A DNA stretch of 64,000 nucleotides from an uncultured Lachnospiraceae bacterium (GCA_945919795.1 CAMEJJ010000011.1:33530-97529); one strand, 5' to 3'; counted from the first letter of the stretch, positions 36,143 to 44,997 are shown. The notes: a model not told the origin generated them from the sequence alone. Numbers and translations: made by a program.

Positions 36143-37240
36143 TTACAAACTACTTCTTCGAGCCCGGAAGGTTGTCAGAAATTCTCCGTCTCCCATGGTA
36201 TGTCTGACCGATGTAACATAGTACTTTCCGTTTATATTATCAGCAATTTTTTCCAGCTTGATAAATCGTCCCGGACCAATTTCCGGTATTCCGATACAGG
36301 TGATTTCAAGACTTCCAAATGTATCCGCAACGGCCTTTATTCTGGCTTCTGCCCTCTTTTTGGCCTCCGCTGCATCTTTTATCCCCGGCTCAAAAAAGAC
36401 CTGTTTGGAGCTTCCGACAACTTTACTTCCCCCGCTTCCTTTAGAAAAGGTTCCGTTTAATGTTGCTTCTCCTTTAATCAATTTTCCGGTTTCGGCATCC
36501 ACACTTCGAACTTCAATTTTCTTAACCAACTGTTGTGCACTGTAATCAACTCTGAGATCAAAAATACCGCAGCCGGGATTCATGGTCATAATCGGAGAGG
36601 TAACTTTCTCTTTTTTTCGAAAAATCACTTTTCCCTGTGATACAAAAAATTCATAACCGATTTTGGAAGCCTGCTCCGTCATAATTTCATAATCCGTCTG
36701 CATATTGCTTCGCAAAGCAACCTCATCTTCATCACAGGAATCAATATCTTTTCCATCGACATAAGAACTCACCGGCGACGCAGACAGAATTTCATTTAAT
36801 ACACCATCCGCTTTTTTCTGCGTAAAAAACTCCATGCGCCTGTTTTTCATCATAAGACCTTTTACATCCATACATTCTATACAGATTTCGCCTATTCTTC
36901 CCGATTTATTAAATAAATACCGGACAGAATTAATATACCCTTTAAAGACCGTTTCCGTTCGGATATATCCGATGGCAACTTCCACCTTATCTCCCACTCC
37001 GATTTTATTTGCTTTATCGGAAAAGTTGGTTTTGCCCGGCTCATAGGCATTTACAATGGAAAACGAACATCCGCTTGCCTCGTACTCGGAGGTCAAATCA
37101 ATGCACACATTTCGAATGCTCATCTTGGAAGATGACACAAGTTTATTGCCTGCTACTGTAATTTCCACAGTCGGTGCCTTAAAACTGTTATACTTTTTTT
37201 CCAATGAACTATATGATGTTGAAACACTTAATAGATCCAT
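36143..37240 (-). CDS. CIS baseplate hub, phage late-control gpD/gp27-like
   Basis: A 365-residue hub protein. It has the gpD-type course: an N-terminal beta domain with CIDLTSEYEASGCSFSIVNAY, a binding-site-like block VGDKVEVAIGYI and VFKGYINSVRY, a middle segment with QTDYEIMTEQASKIGYEFFV, then DLRVDYSAQQLVKKIEVRS and a final domain ending in YYVTSVRHTMGDGEF. Together with the spike protein it replaces the fused VgrG/Afp8. The trimeric hub should bind the tube adaptor (37275-38015) above and the spike below. A TGGAGATA box precedes the ATG. Confidence 0.85.
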   Translation of the reverse strand: MDLLSVSTSYSSLEKKYNSFKAPTVEITVAGNKLVSSSKMSIRNVCIDLTSEYEASGCSFSIVNAYEPGKTNFSDKANKIGVGDKVEVAIGYIRTETVFKGYINSVRYLFNKSGRIGEICIECMDVKGLMMKNRRMEFFTQKKADGVLNEILSASPVSSYVDGKDIDSCDEDEVALRSNMQTDYEIMTEQASKIGYEFFVSQGKVIFRKKEKVTSPIMTMNPGCGIFDLRVDYSAQQLVKKIEVRSVDAETGKLIKGEATLNGTFSKGSGGSKVVGSSKQVFFEPGIKDAAEAKKRAEARIKAVADTFGSLEITCIGIPEIGPGRFIKLEKIADNINGKYYVTSVRHTMGDGEFLTTFRARRSSL

Positions 37241-37274
37241 TTATTTTATCTCCATTCGAAGTTTACATAACTCA

Positions 37275-38015
37275 TCAGATAGAAGGCAGCTTCATCATTT
37301 TGGTGCGATCCAGTTTTCTGGGATTTAAAATCTGATTTTCTACTGCAATATGACGCCAATCGGAGGCATCGTCATATTCTTCATAAGCTAACATCCATAA
37401 TTCATCTACGGGACCTAAATTTCTGTACTTTGTTCGATCCGGTGATTCAAATGGCTTTGATTGAAGATATTTTTCACTTTTCTCTTCCTTGCCCCGTATA
37501 GTCATCGATACCCGCGCCTGGACTACATTTCCGTCACGGTCAAACAACTGATAGGTGGTGCTCATGGAAGTGACAACACCCTTAAACACGAATTTCCCCC
37601 AACAAAAAGCCACTTTAAAGGGAATGTGCGTGTTTTCCTTATAATCGACCAGTTCGGACAGTTTATTCAACATTTCCAAGACTCCGCTTGATGAGTTAAC
37701 GAATTTGTCAATATTCTGTGCAGTCGTCATATTCTTGATTACAGATGCCGAATCAACGTATAATTCCAAAGATAAATCCGATCCTTCCGGTTTACTTGGA
37801 CGCTGGTCATCAGAATCCGTATTCTGACCAATTCCCTGTGTATCCTTATATTCAACACCACATGAAACGGAAAGCTGTTCCGGATTAAACTGTACCGGCA
37901 CAGTTTCCATTTTTTTCTCACTGTCATCATTGGTCAAATAAATCAGATATGCCTTTGCTACCGGTCCGTCACCGAATACAATATCCGATTTTGTTTTACT
38001 CATATCAATAGACAT
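37275..38015 (-). CDS. CIS tube-baseplate adaptor with LysM-like C-terminus
   Basis: A 246-residue protein of the Afp7/gp53-like type. The first 160 residues have the family start (VPVQFNPEQLSVS) and the beta-rich core (FKVAFCWGKFVFKGVVTSMSTTYQLFD). The C-terminal 50 residues look like a LysM fold (VDELWMLAYEEYDDASDWRHIA, ENQILNPRKL). In the known systems it seats the tube on the hub. The start follows AAGGGG and lies three bases after the stop of the 1060-residue gene, so the two are coupled. Confidence 0.85.
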   Translation of the reverse strand: MSIDMSKTKSDIVFGDGPVAKAYLIYLTNDDSEKKMETVPVQFNPEQLSVSCGVEYKDTQGIGQNTDSDDQRPSKPEGSDLSLELYVDSASVIKNMTTAQNIDKFVNSSSGVLEMLNKLSELVDYKENTHIPFKVAFCWGKFVFKGVVTSMSTTYQLFDRDGNVVQARVSMTIRGKEEKSEKYLQSKPFESPDRTKYRNLGPVDELWMLAYEEYDDASDWRHIAVENQILNPRKLDRTKMMKLPSI

Positions 38016-38017
38016 AT

Positions 38018-41000
38018 TTAATAACCCCTTCTATTCCGTTCCGAACGCAACCGGTCTTCAATATTCCGATATACCTTATTTGCGATCTGTTCCACACTTT
38101 CATCCATTTTCCGGTCAATGGTTTTTTCTATCTGTTCCATAACCCGTCTCGTTTCCCCGGCTGATACAGCATTTTGTTTGTCGTTCTTTTTTTTCTGCCC
38201 AACAATTTGTTCTTCAACCTTTTGGTCAACAATCTGCTGTGTTTCCCTGACAAATTCGATATCATGAACGACATTATGGACCGTTTCTGTTTCTATTTCT
38301 TCAAGTTTATCATGAACCTTTGCAATCTGCTTTCTGTCTTTTTCACTGACAGGCGGCGTTTCATATACAAACTCCACCGGTTCGCGGAACATCTGTGCCG
38401 GTCTATTTATGGTATTTTCCACATTTTGTGCAGGCACAAATGAAGAATTCAGTTTCTGTTCTTCATATTGATGATTCAAAGACGGATGCAGAAAAATACT
38501 TTGCAGAATCGTATTTCCCCCCGTTGCTTTGACAGCTTCTTTTTGCAAAACCTGCATCATTCTTTTTTTTGCAGCCTGCGGACTATTTGCAGCAAACTCT
38601 TTATCGCCCATTAAATAAACCAAATTGGAAACTGCTACACTTTCAAAATTTTGTATTAACGGACTGCTCTGCTGTAAATGAATATCCTGCAAAAAGCTCA
38701 TATTGTTCTTATATTTATAAAGATTACTTTCAATCCAGGAATGATAATTATACCGCTTTCTTGCCTGAGGTGTCTGGGTCTGATTGCTTATCGTTTCCGG
38801 ATGACTGATTGTTGTTTCCATCTGGCTGATTGTTGCTTTCGGCATTTCAGAATCTTGTTTTATAGTCATTTTGGAATTTGAATCTGTTGAGTTTTTTGAG
38901 ATTACATCAACATTCTGTTCCAAAACACGATCTGTAATATGTTCTAAAACAACCGGAGCTACACCACCGGATGTATGTTCCTGTGACAATTCCAACTGTA
39001 CCAGTTTTTCAATCGGAAGTTGTTTTTCCAACATTCTTTCGGGTTTGTTTTTTTCAAACAACCATGAAAAAACGGATCTGTGATTTTGTATATACCGGTT
39101 TTGCACCTGTTTTTCCGAATTTACATATTCTATAGCAATATTTTCTATATTGTTAATCGTCTGTTCATAAGAAACGGATCCATTGATATATGCAATCAAA
39201 AATTCCTGCAGCTTTTGTTTCACAACACCTGATTGACTGGAAAAATAATGGTCAACCCGATATAGGTGATTAATTTCCTTAAATATCGTTTCGGTATGTT
39301 TTTCCACCAATTTGAGAAGCTGGGACTGATTACTACTCTGAGTGTTGTTCTGACTGCCACTCCGGATGCTATTCTGATTACCGCTATGAGTGCTATTCTG
39401 ATTATCACTCTGAGTGCTACCCTGACTGCTTATTCTATTGTCTGTCGGTGCATTTCGGAGACTGCTTTTTTGTTCATTCTCCGTCATCTCAGAAGAATTC
39501 CCCAAAATAGTAGTTTCCTTGTCAGTATATGCAGTCCCGGTTCGCTCAACGGGAATATTTTTATTATCCTTAGAAGCTGAATCGAATGGCTTTTGTACAA
39601 TATTTGTATTTAAAATTTCCTGTTTTAAATCCTGAATAGAATGTTCAATGGTTTCATTATGAATCAGCGAAATTGTATCGTACACATATCCGATTTTGTT
39701 ATTTACGGTTTGAATCGAAACCGTATGTACCGGTTTTAAAACCGAAAGCTCTTGATTATGCGTACTCGATTGAAGAAGATGATTCGAAACGATATATTGA
39801 TTCAAAACAGTATTTTTTTCTTCTTCTAAAAAATGATTCTCTGTTTCAGCTTCAATCAACTGATATGTCGCAGAACCCTCTTGGAAATTCTGTTGATAAA
39901 CAGCATTCTGAATCTGCGTATGAATTGCGTTCTGAATAACATTATCTATCTGAATAGAAGTATTTGTTGCATTCAGGACTCTTTCCTGAACCGTTAATGG
40001 ATGGGCCTCCCCATCATTGACCGGAAAGCCATCATGCTTCTGTACAGTCGGATTCGTAACAATATTCTGTGTGTTTTGTATATTCTGCGTATTTTGTATA
40101 TTCTGTGTATTCTTTATACTCTGTGCCACAGTTGGCATGGATACTTTGCCTTCGCCTTGTACAACATGCTCAGTTTCTGCTGTCGAATGCATATCAAAAG
40201 TCTGATAATTTTGTTGAATTGTCGCATTCTGTACTACAGTCGGCACGAATGCCTCAACTTCACTTTGCACAACATGCTCTATCCGTGCTGTCGGATGCGC
40301 GTCAAAAGTCTGATGATTCTGTTGAATTGTCGTATTCTGCACTACAGCCGGCATAGCTGCCTCGACTTCGTTTTGTACAACATGCTCTGTACGTGCTGTC
40401 GGATGCATGTCAAAAGTCTGATGATTCTGTTGAATTGTCGTATTCTGCACTACAGCCGGCACGGATGCCTCGACTTCACTTTGCACAACGTGCTCTGTAC
40501 GTGCTGTCGGATGCACGTCAAAAGTCTGATGATTTTGTTGAAACATCATATTCTGTACTGCAGTCGACATTGATTTTTCTATATTGCCTTGTACAATTTG
40601 TGCATTCTGCACGACATGATTCGCCTGATGATTCTGAATGATTTGTTTTTTTACAACATTCTGAACCGTATGCTGAATCTGTCTGGTATAGGAATCCTGA
40701 TAATTGGAAACGCTGTTTTCGTAATTTTCAATATTACGGATAACCTGCAGTATCTGCTTTTGTGAAACGGTACTGCTGATATGATTCTGTTGTAATATTT
40801 TTTGAAAAACATCTAAATTTTCTACTTCTGTTTTGGATTTGGATAATAAATACTGTTCTGTTACTCTCTTTGTAATTTCTTTTTCCACACCGGGAAGAAG
40901 TTCTTCTATCTTTTTTTCAATACGTAGTTCAAAGGAAGGGTAAAACTGATTTACCACTTTCTTTTCCATTACCTGCGTCAAAAAAGTCAGACTGTTCTGA

Positions 41001-41200
41001 AACAGATTGTTATATTCTTTCAAAACATGCAAGTGTGTTACATTGGTAATATAATTATTCTTTTCCCAAGGCTTTTCATCACTTTCACTTTCATATTCCG
41101 GATGAATCAAAGCAAGAGAATCATAGTAATATCCCAACCCACTGTGCTTTGCAATTATTGCTTTTCCAAAATCCAGATAAGGATTTGTCATTTGTTGCAT
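38018..41200 (-). CDS. large Gln/Asn/His-rich repeat protein of the CIS run, unknown role
   Basis: A 1060-residue soluble protein without membrane helices or a recognised domain. Its middle (about residues 220-375) is four tandem 36-residue repeats with the pattern QQNHQTFDMHPTARTEHVVQ, followed by a short NTQNIQ run and, later, an SGNQNS-type run. The N-terminal 200 and C-terminal 400 residues are helical and rich in Gln, Glu and Lys with coiled-coil spacing. It lies between tube protein 2 and the LysM adaptor. Size, helicity and repeats would fit a tape-measure protein, but the location is not that of Afp14 and the sequence does not prove it. A structural filament or cargo is also possible. 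Confidence 0.6.
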   Translation of the reverse strand: MQQMTNPYLDFGKAIIAKHSGLGYYYDSLALIHPEYESESDEKPWEKNNYITNVTHLHVLKEYNNLFQNSLTFLTQVMEKKVVNQFYPSFELRIEKKIEELLPGVEKEITKRVTEQYLLSKSKTEVENLDVFQKILQQNHISSTVSQKQILQVIRNIENYENSVSNYQDSYTRQIQHTVQNVVKKQIIQNHQANHVVQNAQIVQGNIEKSMSTAVQNMMFQQNHQTFDVHPTARTEHVVQSEVEASVPAVVQNTTIQQNHQTFDMHPTARTEHVVQNEVEAAMPAVVQNTTIQQNHQTFDAHPTARIEHVVQSEVEAFVPTVVQNATIQQNYQTFDMHSTAETEHVVQGEGKVSMPTVAQSIKNTQNIQNTQNIQNTQNIVTNPTVQKHDGFPVNDGEAHPLTVQERVLNATNTSIQIDNVIQNAIHTQIQNAVYQQNFQEGSATYQLIEAETENHFLEEEKNTVLNQYIVSNHLLQSSTHNQELSVLKPVHTVSIQTVNNKIGYVYDTISLIHNETIEHSIQDLKQEILNTNIVQKPFDSASKDNKNIPVERTGTAYTDKETTILGNSSEMTENEQKSSLRNAPTDNRISSQGSTQSDNQNSTHSGNQNSIRSGSQNNTQSSNQSQLLKLVEKHTETIFKEINHLYRVDHYFSSQSGVVKQKLQEFLIAYINGSVSYEQTINNIENIAIEYVNSEKQVQNRYIQNHRSVFSWLFEKNKPERMLEKQLPIEKLVQLELSQEHTSGGVAPVVLEHITDRVLEQNVDVISKNSTDSNSKMTIKQDSEMPKATISQMETTISHPETISNQTQTPQARKRYNYHSWIESNLYKYKNNMSFLQDIHLQQSSPLIQNFESVAVSNLVYLMGDKEFAANSPQAAKKRMMQVLQKEAVKATGGNTILQSIFLHPSLNHQYEEQKLNSSFVPAQNVENTINRPAQMFREPVEFVYETPPVSEKDRKQIAKVHDKLEEIETETVHNVVHDIEFVRETQQIVDQKVEEQIVGQKKKNDKQNAVSAGETRRVMEQIEKTIDRKMDESVEQIANKVYRNIEDRLRSERNRRGY
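40130..40561 (-). repeat. four tandem 108-bp repeats inside the Gln-rich CIS protein
   Basis: A motif beginning TCTGATGATT recurs at 40201, 40309, 40417 and 40525, exactly 108 bases apart; 36 codons per unit keep the frame. The two central units are nearly identical in DNA, which points to recent duplication or gene conversion. Unit number may therefore vary between strains. Confidence 0.9.
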
Positions 41201-41226
41201 TTAAAACACCCTCTGTTTCTTTATAA

Positions 41227-41673
41227 TTACAATTTTTCCTTATCCAACATTTCATATACAATTTCGATTTTTTCAATCAACAGCTCGCTTCTGGAAGCAT
41301 CAAAATCACCAATACTGACCTTTCGAACTACACCACCGCTAAGATAATACGCTTTCTCTGCTTTGGAATTCTCATTCATGACATAGATACATACATCTTT
41401 CTCAAAACGATATCCCGGTTCAAATTCAAAACTGCTTTTAGCATTCGTAATGGTGTATCCCCGTTCAAAAGTCATAACATTCTCTGTTTGATTTGCTTTT
41501 CCAACGATATAACTGCGATGATTCATTCCACCTTCCGAAAAGCTCTCGGTACTGATACTTTTTTCCATACCGGAAACACGTGCAAAAGATACCTTCCGGT
41601 CATCAAAATAAACCCGAAAATTATAACCTCTTGCAATATCTGATTGTCTGTTATTTTGCTCTTGTCCGGCCAT
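41227..41673 (-). CDS. CIS tube protein 2 (gp19/Hcp-like, baseplate-proximal)
   Basis: A 148-residue tube protein of the gp19 family, more divergent than the main tube protein (42363-42806). Shared blocks are the start NFRVYFDDRKVSFARVSGM, the serine-glycine loop ESFSEGG and the final ASRSELLIEKIEIVYEML, equivalent to ASSSEIAFESVEIVYESM in tube 1. It resembles Afp5-like proteins that form the first ring on the baseplate. ATG 41673 is chosen; only a weak GGTG box is present. Between it and the next gene upstream is a small hairpin at 41706-41733. Confidence 0.82.
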   Translation of the reverse strand: MAGQEQNNRQSDIARGYNFRVYFDDRKVSFARVSGMEKSISTESFSEGGMNHRSYIVGKANQTENVMTFERGYTITNAKSSFEFEPGYRFEKDVCIYVMNENSKAEKAYYLSGGVVRKVSIGDFDASRSELLIEKIEIVYEMLDKEKL

Positions 41674-41739
41674 AAATTCACCCACCGCTATACATGTAAC
41701 TTCAAAATTTTACTGCAGAAATAATCTGCAAAATCTGTT

Positions 41740-41919
41740 TTATAATTCAAATATATTTTTCGGTTTATTGGATATCTGCTTATGGATATCCGAAATCTCA
41801 CTGCAGAATCTTCGCCTTGTCCTATGATCCATATTCATGACACTTTGATAATCCCAATGAAAATAGTAGGACACGAAAGATACTTCTTTATATAATTCTT
41901 CTTCCGGATAAACGACTAT
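41740..41919 (-). CDS. small CIS protein (DUF6760-like) with non-standard start codon
   Basis: A 59-codon frame that reads VVYPEEELYKEVSFVSYYFHW, then MNMDHRTRRRFCSEI, and ends FEL. The block PEEELYKEVSFVSYYFHW followed by a DHRxRRR helix closely resembles a small conserved protein (DUF6760-like, from memory) encoded at this spot in many CIS loci. No ATG, GTG or TTG is available between the upstream in-frame stop and this block. ATA at 41917-41919 sits at the expected start and overlaps the previous gene's TAG stop (ATAG), with GAGGG upstream. Either ATA is used or a frameshift joins it to the upstream gene. Its function in CIS is not known. Confidence 0.7.
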   Translation of the reverse strand: MVVYPEEELYKEVSFVSYYFHWDYQSVMNMDHRTRRRFCSEISDIHKQISNKPKNIFEL

Positions 41920-42287
41920 TCCGCCCTCGAAAAATTTATAGGTTTTTCAAACTTATTTCCACATTCCGGACACACACAGGTCTCGGTCTGTTCTTCCAAT
42001 GCATTGATTCTCTGATACATATCCTGTAAAAATGCCAGGTCTGCCGAAAACAGTTTTTCAATTGTATTCGGACGAATATGCTGAATACTTCCAAGTGATG
42101 TAACCACTCTTGATAATAAAATAATGGTCAGATAACCGGGATTACTCACAACCCTGGGATCTCTTAATGGTAAAATTTCATCTGCGGCTGTTGCCAGTCT
42201 CATCGTACCGTGTTTATGCACTTCTCCGCTCTCATCCACATAGCCTCTCGGCAAATCGAATTCAAATTCCGTAATTAATTCATCCAT
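41916..42287 (-). CDS. conserved CIS tail-assembly-type protein with zinc knuckle
   Basis: A 123-residue protein conserved in CIS loci next to tube genes. It has the recognisable start TEFEFDLPRGYVDESGEVHK, then MRLATAADEILPLRDPRVV and YLTIILLSRVVTSLG, and a final CVCPECGN with three Cys that may bind zinc. By position and size it is comparable with phage tail assembly chaperones. The start has GGAGGAAATAAAATG. It overlaps the next small frame by four bases. The role is inferred from context only. Confidence 0.78.
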   Translation of the reverse strand: MDELITEFEFDLPRGYVDESGEVHKHGTMRLATAADEILPLRDPRVVSNPGYLTIILLSRVVTSLGSIQHIRPNTIEKLFSADLAFLQDMYQRINALEEQTETCVCPECGNKFEKPINFSRAE

Positions 42288-42306
42288 TTTATTTCCTCCG
42301 TTTTAC

Positions 42307-42343
42307 ATATAACATCACGGGGAAAATCCCCGTAATGTTATAT
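42307..42343. other. strong intercistronic stem-loop after the main tube gene
   Basis: ATATAACATCACGGGG and CCCCGTAATGTTATAT pair with one mismatch around a five-base loop. There is no long T-run on the minus strand, so it is not a standard terminator. It lies 20 bases after the tube stop codon. It could protect the sheath/tube mRNA 3' end or reduce read-through, as expected where tube and sheath are needed in many copies. Confidence 0.65.
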
Positions 42344-42362
42344 TTATTCAAGCTATCGGATA

Positions 42363-42806
42363 TTAGCTTTCACGTTCCATGCTCTCATATACAATTTCAA
42401 CACTTTCAAATGCGATTTCACTTGAGCTTGCATTGAAGTCAGGAGCTGTGTATTTGCTAGGCCATGCATTGTAAAGATTCCAAACAGCCAAAGATGTTGT
42501 ACCGTCATCATCAAACAATGTGATAGTAATATCTTTGTTACGGTCTTCATCAAGCACTTTACCCTGTGAAACATCCATAACCCATTCATAGAAGCTTACA
42601 CTGCTTGTCATGCCCCATTTTAATGTAACATTTCCGAATTTTGTTAATCCGCTCATTTTTCTGGAGTAATTAACGCCTTCATCACCTTCACGATATTCAA
42701 TTACATCAATACTTGCGTCGAAACCACTTACTTCCGAAAAGCTAGCTTCGGTAATACCTTTAATTTCAACCTTATAGTTATACTTTTTAAATGGATATTT
42801 AGCCAC
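42363..42806 (-). CDS. CIS main tube protein (gp19/Hcp-like)
   Basis: A 147-residue tube subunit. It begins MAKYPFKKYNYKVEIKG and shows the gp19-family features GFDASIDVIEYREG, KMSGLTKFGNVTLKWG and the closing ASSSEIAFESVEIVYESM. Stacked hexamers of this protein should form the inner tube ejected on contraction. GTG start with GGAGGA seven bases upstream. It directly follows the sheath gene, the usual order. Confidence 0.93.
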   Translation of the reverse strand: MAKYPFKKYNYKVEIKGITEASFSEVSGFDASIDVIEYREGDEGVNYSRKMSGLTKFGNVTLKWGMTSSVSFYEWVMDVSQGKVLDEDRNKDITITLFDDDGTTSLAVWNLYNAWPSKYTAPDFNASSSEIAFESVEIVYESMERES

Positions 42807-42833
42807 TTTTTTGTCCTCCTTATCCTAGATATT

Positions 42834-44552
42834 TTATGATTCTTCCATATACTGTGTAATTCTAAAGATTACAAATTCAGCAGGTCTGCTAGGTGCTACA
42901 CCGATTTCACAGATTAATCTGCCATTTAAGATATCATTCTGTGACATGGTATCTCTGCCAATGTTTACAAAGAATGCCTGATCTTCTGTAGAACCTACCA
43001 AAGCACCGTTTCTCCACATATCACGTAAGAATGCACGGATGGTTCTTCCAACTCTTGACCATAACATCTCATCATTGGGTTCGAATACTGCCCAGTTTGT
43101 TTCAGCTTTAATGCTCTCCTCAAGATAGATAAAGAGACGACGTACGTTGACATATTTCCATAAGCTGTTTGAGGATGTTGTTCTTGCACCCCATACACGA
43201 ATTCCCTGTCCGGGTAAAGCACGGATTAAGTTGACGCCTGCGGGATTTAAGATATCCTGTTCTGCTTTGTTATACAATACTTCCAATCCGATTGCATTGT
43301 AAACAACTTCATTTGCAGGAGCTTTGTGAACACCTCTTTCAATATCGCTTCTTGCATAAATACCTGCAACCGCACCTGACGGAGGAATGTAAGCAGGTTT
43401 TTTGTTCAGGCTGTCATATACCTGAATCCAAGGATGATATAATGCAGCATAATCAGAATCAATTTTTTCTTTGTGTGTTAAAACATCATTGGGTTTTGTT
43501 AATTCTCTCGGCACATCCAATACAGCGAAGCTTGCACCGGTATTTGTACAATGAGTAACCAATGCTAACTGTACTGCCGGCTCTGTCACACCGGGAATAG
43601 CCATAATGCTGACATTGTTGATTTCTTTAAATGCAGCAAGACCTGTTCTTTTTCCGGGGCCGTTATCAACACCCATGAAGATGTCAGGAGTAATTCCTTT
43701 TGCAGTACCGTCTGAACCGCCTGCTAATAATACAACAGCTTTTTCTGCTTCAGCTTCTGATGTGAAGTATGAAATCGGAGCTGCAACTGCAGTTGTATCA
43801 GCAGCTACAACATCTACTAATTCAGATTTTGCCAATACTTTTGTAATATAGCTTGCGCTTGCAGCATTGAAAGATACACCTTCATATACTTCTACTGAAT
43901 CTTTGTATGCGATTTCAACATTTAATTCTGCAGAAACGATTAATTTTTTCGGTACAGCAGTGTTGTCAACCAAATCTTCTTTTACAGCTGTTGCAAATGT
44001 AATCGTATTTCCGATTACCTGAGCAATCTTATTATAAGCTGTTACTTTTCCGTTAATTTTGATTGCAACAGTATCACCCTCTGCAAAAGCAGATGCATTT
44101 GCTACTGTGTAAACCTTACCGGTTTTGTCATCGCCTGATACTTCTGTAACATTTGTCTTTCCTTTTGAAGCGGTTACTACAGAAACTTTAATTTCATTAC
44201 CCCATTTTCCGGGATTCTTTGCAGAAATTGTTAAAGGTCCGACTTTAACACTTGCTGCTGCTGCATCGCCTGCAACTGCACGCATGATGTATGCTCTTGC
44301 ACCACCGTTTGCAAAGAACTGCTCAACGGAATAAGCAAGATAACGATAATCACCATACGGTTTTTCCGGTAAATATCCACCGAATTTTCTTGTAAAATCA
44401 GCAAAGCTGCTTACAAATTCCGGTGTTCCGACTGTTTTTCCTTTCTCGGCAAGTCCAATGAAACCTGCGGTACTTGTACTTACACCTTCCATCGGTCTCA
44501 TTCCGGACTCAAACTCTTCCACGTATACTCCTGGAGATAAATATTCTGCCAT
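42834..44552 (-). CDS. CIS contractile sheath protein
   Basis: A 572-residue sheath subunit beginning MAEYLSPGVYVEEFESGMRP, a highly typical start. C-terminal sheath blocks follow: GIRVWGARTTSSN, the handshake region NVRRLFIYLEESIKAE, WRNGALVGSTEDQAFFV and IGVAPSRPAEFVIFRITQ. Between residues about 130 and 260 lies an extra variable domain (GDDKTGKVYTVANAS onward) that would sit on the sheath surface. Only one sheath gene is present, unlike the three of Afp. ATG 44552 is the chosen start; a hairpin in the leader (44562-44590) brings the AGGAGG box near it. Confidence 0.95.
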   Translation of the reverse strand: MAEYLSPGVYVEEFESGMRPMEGVSTSTAGFIGLAEKGKTVGTPEFVSSFADFTRKFGGYLPEKPYGDYRYLAYSVEQFFANGGARAYIMRAVAGDAAAASVKVGPLTISAKNPGKWGNEIKVSVVTASKGKTNVTEVSGDDKTGKVYTVANASAFAEGDTVAIKINGKVTAYNKIAQVIGNTITFATAVKEDLVDNTAVPKKLIVSAELNVEIAYKDSVEVYEGVSFNAASASYITKVLAKSELVDVVAADTTAVAAPISYFTSEAEAEKAVVLLAGGSDGTAKGITPDIFMGVDNGPGKRTGLAAFKEINNVSIMAIPGVTEPAVQLALVTHCTNTGASFAVLDVPRELTKPNDVLTHKEKIDSDYAALYHPWIQVYDSLNKKPAYIPPSGAVAGIYARSDIERGVHKAPANEVVYNAIGLEVLYNKAEQDILNPAGVNLIRALPGQGIRVWGARTTSSNSLWKYVNVRRLFIYLEESIKAETNWAVFEPNDEMLWSRVGRTIRAFLRDMWRNGALVGSTEDQAFFVNIGRDTMSQNDILNGRLICEIGVAPSRPAEFVIFRITQYMEES

Positions 44553-44561
44553 GTCTTGTTC

Positions 44562-44599
44562 GGGTAAAAGCTTCACTTTTTCTCTTACCCTTTCCTCCT
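44562..44599 (-). promoter_or_regulatory. leader hairpin between ribosome site and sheath start
   Basis: The sheath leader reads AGGAGG (44594-44599), three bases, then GGGTAAGAG, an 11-base loop, CTTTTACCC, and nine more bases before ATG 44550-44552. The two arms pair with one G-U. Unfolded, the Shine-Dalgarno site is too far from the ATG; folded, the gap is about 12 bases. A GTG within the loop could start a slightly longer protein instead. Confidence 0.5.
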
Positions 44600-44610
44600 T
44601 TCAAATTGTA

Positions 44611-44997
44611 CTAACTTGTAGTAGTTGTTGTTTGCGCAGGTGACGTTACACTAATGACACCCGCATAAGCACACATAAGTGAACATGTGTTGTTTACAGC
44701 TGGTTTTCCCCCCACCAAGCAAGTCGGTGTACCGGGGATCCATGGTCCCGCAATCACGGGAGTACATGGTTGCGGAGTTAATACTCCTGATGCAGCCGCA
44801 GTGGCTGCACTGACTGCCGGATTTGCCAAAGAGGTACACATTGCAAAAGGCATGATATTTGTCATTGCAACATTATCCATGATATTGGCAACCGGTGTAC
44901 CGCACATCACTTTACTGGTAGGTAAAACGTTAAGTGCAGATGGCGCTGTCCCAAAACTGCACATCAATTGCGTTCCTGATGTCACTAAAACTGACAT
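44611..44997 (-). CDS. DUF4280 PAAR-like tip protein
   Basis: A 128-residue protein with the DUF4280 course: VTSGTQLMCSFGTAPSAL at the start, MPFAMCTSLANPAV in the middle, GVLTPQPCTPVIAGPW and CLVGGKPAVNNTCSLMCAYAG. Conserved Cys and short beta turns resemble PAAR repeats, which cap the spike needle and carry effectors. It is encoded before the sheath rather than next to the spike. It has AAGGAGG before ATG. A threonine-rich tail (TTTTTS) ends the protein. It has no C-terminal toxin extension. Confidence 0.85.
   Translation of the reverse strand: MSVLVTSGTQLMCSFGTAPSALNVLPTSKVMCGTPVANIMDNVAMTNIMPFAMCTSLANPAVSAATAAASGVLTPQPCTPVIAGPWIPGTPTCLVGGKPAVNNTCSLMCAYAGVISVTSPAQTTTTTS

Noticed and set aside
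40130..40561. Regular 108-bp repeats, possible CRISPR-like array
   Set aside because: Units are adjacent without unique spacers and keep one long open frame; they are protein repeats.
40001..40573. 190-codon plus-strand open frame rich in Cys, Leu and Tyr
   Set aside because: It is the mirror of the repeat region of the Gln-rich CIS gene; no ribosome site and the composition of a shadow frame.
44611..44997. Toxin domain attached to the PAAR-like protein
   Set aside because: The protein ends within 10 residues of the DUF4280 fold with a short Thr tail.
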